Shown: positions 60,039 to 64,000 of the stretch, piece by piece
How the letters are laid out: each line of letters begins with the position of its first letter
How positions within the stretch are numbered: position 1 is the first letter of the stretch
Assembly: GCF_954871325.1 (NCBI RefSeq)
Contig: NC_088777.1
Span: 36,495,366 to 36,559,365 of the forward strand
Reading direction: 5' to 3'
Source: Gordionus sp. m RMFG-2023
Lineage: Eukaryota; Nematomorpha; Gordioida; Chordodea; Parachordodidae
DNA length: 64,000 nt
The notes under the pieces: model-generated
Seen by the model: only the letters and a program-made list of their open reading frames with translations
Databases searched by the model: none
What the model was told of the DNA's origin: nothing
Program-made: the position numbers and the translations under genes

Positions 60039-63000
60039 TAGTGATGTTAAGGTAACTAGTTACCATTTTGGCTAAAAAATAACTGTAACTAGTTAATTTT
60101 TAAAATTGTAACTAGTAACTGTAACTAGTTATAATTTTTGAAATGTAACTGCCAAAAGTAACTAGTTACTTTTAAAGATATATTCAAATAATTAATTTTA
60201 TTTTAATATGTTGTGATAAATTAATTTTAAATTAAATTTATTTTTTAAATTAAATTTATTAATTTAAAATTTTGTGAAAATGTCTGATTATTATAATTTC
60301 CCGTTCAAATTGATTTTCTTTTCTTAAATTTGTTACATTGCTGCTGGGCTTCATAATTTTGTAAGCAAATTTAAGTAATTTAATAAATTTTAATATTATA
60401 TTTATTTACAAATGTAGCACAATATATTTTTTTCCGTCAAGTAACAAGCATTGAAACTTCATATCATACGTAATAAAAAAAATTTTAAATTTAGTATAAG
60501 GAAAAACAGACAGATTATTTTAGAATTTAATATTAAATTATTAATCATTACTTACAAGAACCAAGTCTAACAAAAGCATAAGCACATTACTCAAATTTTA
60601 AAAAATGATTGCTTTCTGAAATTTATTTTTTGGTCTAGCCTGAATATTTATTTATAATCAAAGTATATATAAATTAGACACATTTTAGAACTGTATGTTT
60701 CACTCATTAATTGATTATTCTATTCCTAATTTAGATAGTGTTATTTATATTTATCTCCTAGATAGAAACAAAATACAATATGAATTCTGAGTCAGATGAT
60801 GAAGAAATTATACCTTCTCCTACAATAATTGCAAAAAAAAGGACCTTCCTTGGCCAAGTTTTGAAAAATATTTTGAATTCCACAAAGAGAAGGCTGGTAG
60901 TAATACTAATATTATTGTCAAATGTCTCTTTTGCCTACCATATAAAAAGTATATTGCAGCATCTAAGTTATCCACAGCTAATTTATGGAAACATATCTCT
61001 GTAAGTTTACATAAATTGTATTAATATTATATAGAATAATTAAATGAATTAACTTTATAAGAATAATTAATATTAATTAAATATTTATATATATAAAACA
61101 TATATCTATAGAGAAAGCATCCTAACCAATCCGTAAATATAAAACAAACCATAGATAATAAGAAAATTAATTCAGCCACATCAAGTAAGTTAAAACAAAC
61201 TAAACTTGACTTTGGTGGAAATTCAAATTTTAAAGGTATCAGCAAAGATAAATTTAATTCACAAATTATTAAATATATAATAAATGGAAATCACCCATAT
61301 ACAACTTGTGATGATGAAGATTTTATTGAGCTGATAAACACCCTGCAACCTAATATGAAGAGTATATGCAGACAAACATTAACCTTAAGAATATCAAAAT
61401 ATTTTGTTCAAATGAAGGATGTTCTAATAGAAAAATTGTTAGAGCCTAATTATGTTTGCACAACAGCTGACTGCTGAACAGCATTTAATCGGTAAATATT
61501 ATTTTTTACTAAAGTGCACAATACATTTGGTTATCTTTTGTTATATTAATAATAGCTCCTATATTGGTATAACAGTACATTGGATTGATGTGGAGAAATT
61601 GGAAAGGCGTTCAGCTATTCTAGCCTGCCAAAGACTACAAGGTAGGTATACATATGATGTGATCAGCAAAGCCTTAACTGCTATTTTTAAGGAGTTTCAT
61701 ATCCAAAATAAAAATATCTGCACAATAACGGATAATGCAAGCAACTTTTCAAAGGCGTTTAGGTATGCCTAACTAATTTACTTTATAAATTATTTCTCTT
61801 AGAGTATTTAGCTGCCCATCTTTTATAATGGGCAAAGATTCTGTTTCTGATATTGAATATATCTCAATAGAAGATATAATGTCTTCTTCTGGGCTCTCCA
61901 GTTATGATATTAATGACTTCGACTACCTTCCAAGGCATCGAAGATGTTCTTGCCATACATTAAACTTAGTGGCAGCACAAGTTGCCAACAAGTTACTTTT
62001 AAACAACGAGGGGTATAGGAAAGTTTATAACTTAGCTATATCTAAATGCCAACGTTTGTGGAACCTCCAAAATAAATATGGGCCATCCGCCGAACTTATT
62101 AAAAAAAATTACATTCTCAACTCCCATATCCCGTTATAACAAGATGGGGTTCCTTTTATAAATCCCTGGCCAAAATATTATCGTTTTTAAATCAAGTGCC
62201 TGTGGAATTTGATTCATTACGTGATGAATTAAAATTGTGTAGATTCACATCAGATGATCGTGATTTTATAAAAGAATATTGTAGTGTAAATTTAAATTAA
62301 TGTCTTATAAAAATTTACAATTTAAAAATTAGATTATGCAACCAGTGTCCAAAGGTATTGATATTCATGAAGGGAAAAATACATGCATCTGGGTTATTAT
62401 AACCCAACAATAACACAAATACTATGGCAGATGTGCAGGGATTAAAATATTGTCAACCTCTAAAGGATACTATATTAGCTAGTATTGAAAAAAGGTAACT
62501 TAAATCAAATAATTATTTATAAATTAATAATATCATGTTATAGGTTTAATAATCTTTATGATAATGACAACATCATTGCTGCAATTCTTCACCCTCTTTT
62601 TAAAACTGACTGGCCTTGGATTAGGCAAGAAAGGAATAAAGCAAAAAAGGAGGAAATTTTAAATTTAATAAATACCTTAATACCTCAAAGTGAATCCCAG
62701 ACGAATGAATCATGCTCAAAACCAACATCACTTGATGATTTTTTGACCTAAAGCGCCAAAATATTCTGGATAATGAACTTATAGAAAACTTTATCAAATC
62801 TAATAACAACACTTTTTCTTTATATAACGATTTTCCAAAGTTAAAATTACTCTTTATTAAATATAATGTTGTTCTAACATCAAGTGCTCCCGTAGAGCGC
62901 TTGTTCAGTTTAGGTAAGCTCATTTTTGGAGATAAACGAGCACGTCTCCTAGATAATAACTTTGAAATTAATTTGTTGTTAAAAGCAAATAAACATTTAT

Positions 63001-63365
63001 TAGATTCTAATTTTTATGAAAAATAAATGTTTTTTTTTCAATGCAAATATATATTTTTATATTCGATGTAAATATTCAATTTTGCGATATTTTTTTATAT
63101 AAATAAATTGTATATTATTTTAAATAACTGATTATACTTTGTTTATCCTAATTTTTTTGATATTAAATAAATGCTTTCAATAAATAAATAATGCGCATAT
63201 GAATGATGTATAAAGTAAGTAACTAGTTACTTTTGAAAATAACTGTAACTAATAACTAGTTACTTTTGTAAAAATGTAACTAGTAACTGTAACTAGTTAT
63301 GTTTTTGCCAATGTAACTAGTAACTGTAACTAGTTATGTTTTAAAAGTAACTTTTAACATCACTA
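60039..63365 (+). mobile_element. hAT transposon, nearly complete, nested
   Basis: The ends TAGTGATGTTAA (60039) and TTAACATCACTA (to 63365) lie between perfect duplications ATAATAAT (60031-60038, 63366-63373). Subterminal repeats of GTAACTAGTTAC and AACTGTAACTAGT crowd both ends, likely transposase binding sites. The 3,327-bp element encodes one multi-exon transposase. It is younger than the element it interrupts. Confidence 0.93.
60780..63026 (+). pseudogene. hAT transposase (BED to hATC) of the nested element
   Basis: MNSESDDEEIIPSPTIIAKK begins it. After a one-base frame change in the A/G run near 60,835, the BED finger follows (KCLFCLPYKKYIAASKLSTA, NLWKHIS|RKH with the second half after an intron ending near 61,110). 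Later parts are LEPNYVCTTADC, SYIGITVHWIDVEKLERRSA, ICTITDNASNFSKAF, LPRHRRCSCHTLNLVAAQVA and FNNLYDNDNIIAAILHPLFK. The end is SSAPVERLFSLGKLIFGDKR and LLLKANKHLLDSNFYEK, TAA at 63024. TGA replaces the usual Trp after TTADC, and frame changes occur near 62,120 and 62,750. Close in type to the transposase at 14.9-18.4 kb. Confidence 0.85.
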
Positions 63366-63883
63366 ATAATAATGTATTTATTATCTTATATCCTATGCAT
63401 AATTCTAATTATATTATGTAATAGATACTATGAGTGTTAGCTAGTGTTAACTTTCACCCAACATTATATTAATCATAACTATATATAATCAATATAACCA
63501 TATCTAATTGACGAATATAATAATTCATGTTGTATAAATTTTTTTTTTTAAATTTTCAGGCCCGGCCAGGGTATTTTTAAAAATTTAAAATACGGTCCGG
63601 ACCGGGCCTGCAGATCTCTGATTTAACTTATCAACACTCTAAATCAAAATGTTTTTAATAACTATTCTAAATTTAATTCTATTAACTCTCTCTTATATTA
63701 CTTATAATATTTTTTGTTGTACAATTTTTATATTTTCAAGACCTTTTTTTCTTAAAATTTTTCAACTTTATTTTTATTTAAAATCACAAAAAAATTAATT
63801 ATTTTTTATAAAAAAAATGTAAAAAAAAAATATAATATTGTTTTTTTTATCAATGCAAGGTCAAATAAATATAAAATAATAAA

Positions 63884-64000
63884 CTAAGAATGACAGCAAA
63901 TATCAACCTGATTTCTAATGTCCTTTATGCTCTCCACTTTACATTTCCATAGCGTTTCAGGTAACGGGTTTAACGTAAAATTATTCATATGATCCTTCAA
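63884..64000 (-). CDS. Possible terminal exon of a gene off the right edge
   Basis: From the edge the minus strand is open for 38 codons: LKDHMNNFTLNPLPETLWKC, then KVESIKDIRNQVDICCHS and TAG (63884-63886). Composition is coding-like and less AT-rich than its surroundings. A CAG|GTTGAT donor within it could end the exon earlier. Family not recognised; it may be chance. Confidence 0.3.
   Translation of the reverse strand: MKDHMNNFTLNPLPETLWKCKVESIKDIRNQVDICCHS

Larger units (their letters stand above)
59428..63620. mobile_element. Outer non-autonomous hAT element, split by a nested hAT
   Basis: The ends CAGAGACCTGCAG (59428) and CTGCAGATCTCTG (to 63620) have flanking octamers ATTTTACT (59420-59427) and ATTTAACT (63621-63628), 7 of 8 alike. 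GGCCCGG-type motifs lie inside both ends. Without the inserted element it is about 0.86 kb and non-coding. Near 59,675-59,860 it contains another small inverted pair (GTTGTTAAACGGCT and AGCCGTTTAACAAC). Confidence 0.85.

Overview
The window is very AT-rich eukaryotic DNA with spliced GT-AG introns. It carries a secreted Reeler-domain protein and a CCR4/CNOT6-type deadenylase, so it comes from an invertebrate metazoan. The sequence alone does not place the phylum. There is no operon structure, prokaryotic ribosome binding site or CRISPR array.

Layout. At the left edge (1-238, minus) lies the start of an open frame with one membrane segment followed by a CxxC zinc-knuckle-like motif; it runs off the window. 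From 2 to 8.5 kb is a repeat graveyard: a truncated Helitron Rep/N-terminal region (minus), a decayed BED/hAT transposase (plus), a tRNA-derived SINE in several orientations, and tandem amplifications that duplicate a CRE/NRF1/TATA-like module. From 10.2 to 12.2 kb is a three-exon gene for a single-domain secreted Reeler protein (about 184 aa). From 13.6 to 23.0 kb come hAT-type elements with clean 8-bp target duplications, including a 4.5-kb element with a multi-exon transposase.

From 23,454 to 56,423 (plus) lies one gene, a CNOT6/CCR4 orthologue. I reconstruct 19 coding exons, and with the boundaries given the phases close over 3,726 nt (about 1,241 aa). The leucine-rich repeats, the pre-nuclease Pro-Arg-aromatic-Ile motif and all expected catalytic blocks of the endonuclease/exonuclease/phosphatase (EEP) domain are present. 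The protein is about twice the length of vertebrate CNOT6, because acidic, Ser/Lys-rich, apparently disordered segments sit between the LRR and the nuclease and between conserved blocks inside the nuclease. Its introns hold most of the mobile DNA: two related long-terminal-inverted-repeat (TIR) transposons with an unusual DDE-like transposase, a solo end of a similar element, a 3.5-kb foldback element carrying 19 units with a TGACAATTGTCA palindrome, a (TTCC)n microsatellite, hAT elements and a broken retroelement piece.

Right of the gene (56.4-64 kb) are a second tRNA-like repeat, a hAT fragment, and a short non-autonomous hAT element into which a nearly complete second hAT element (60,039-63,365) has inserted. 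A possible exon of another minus-strand gene touches the right edge.

The two host genes look independent. Most other features are DNA transposons, mainly hAT, with successive insertions into or beside one another.
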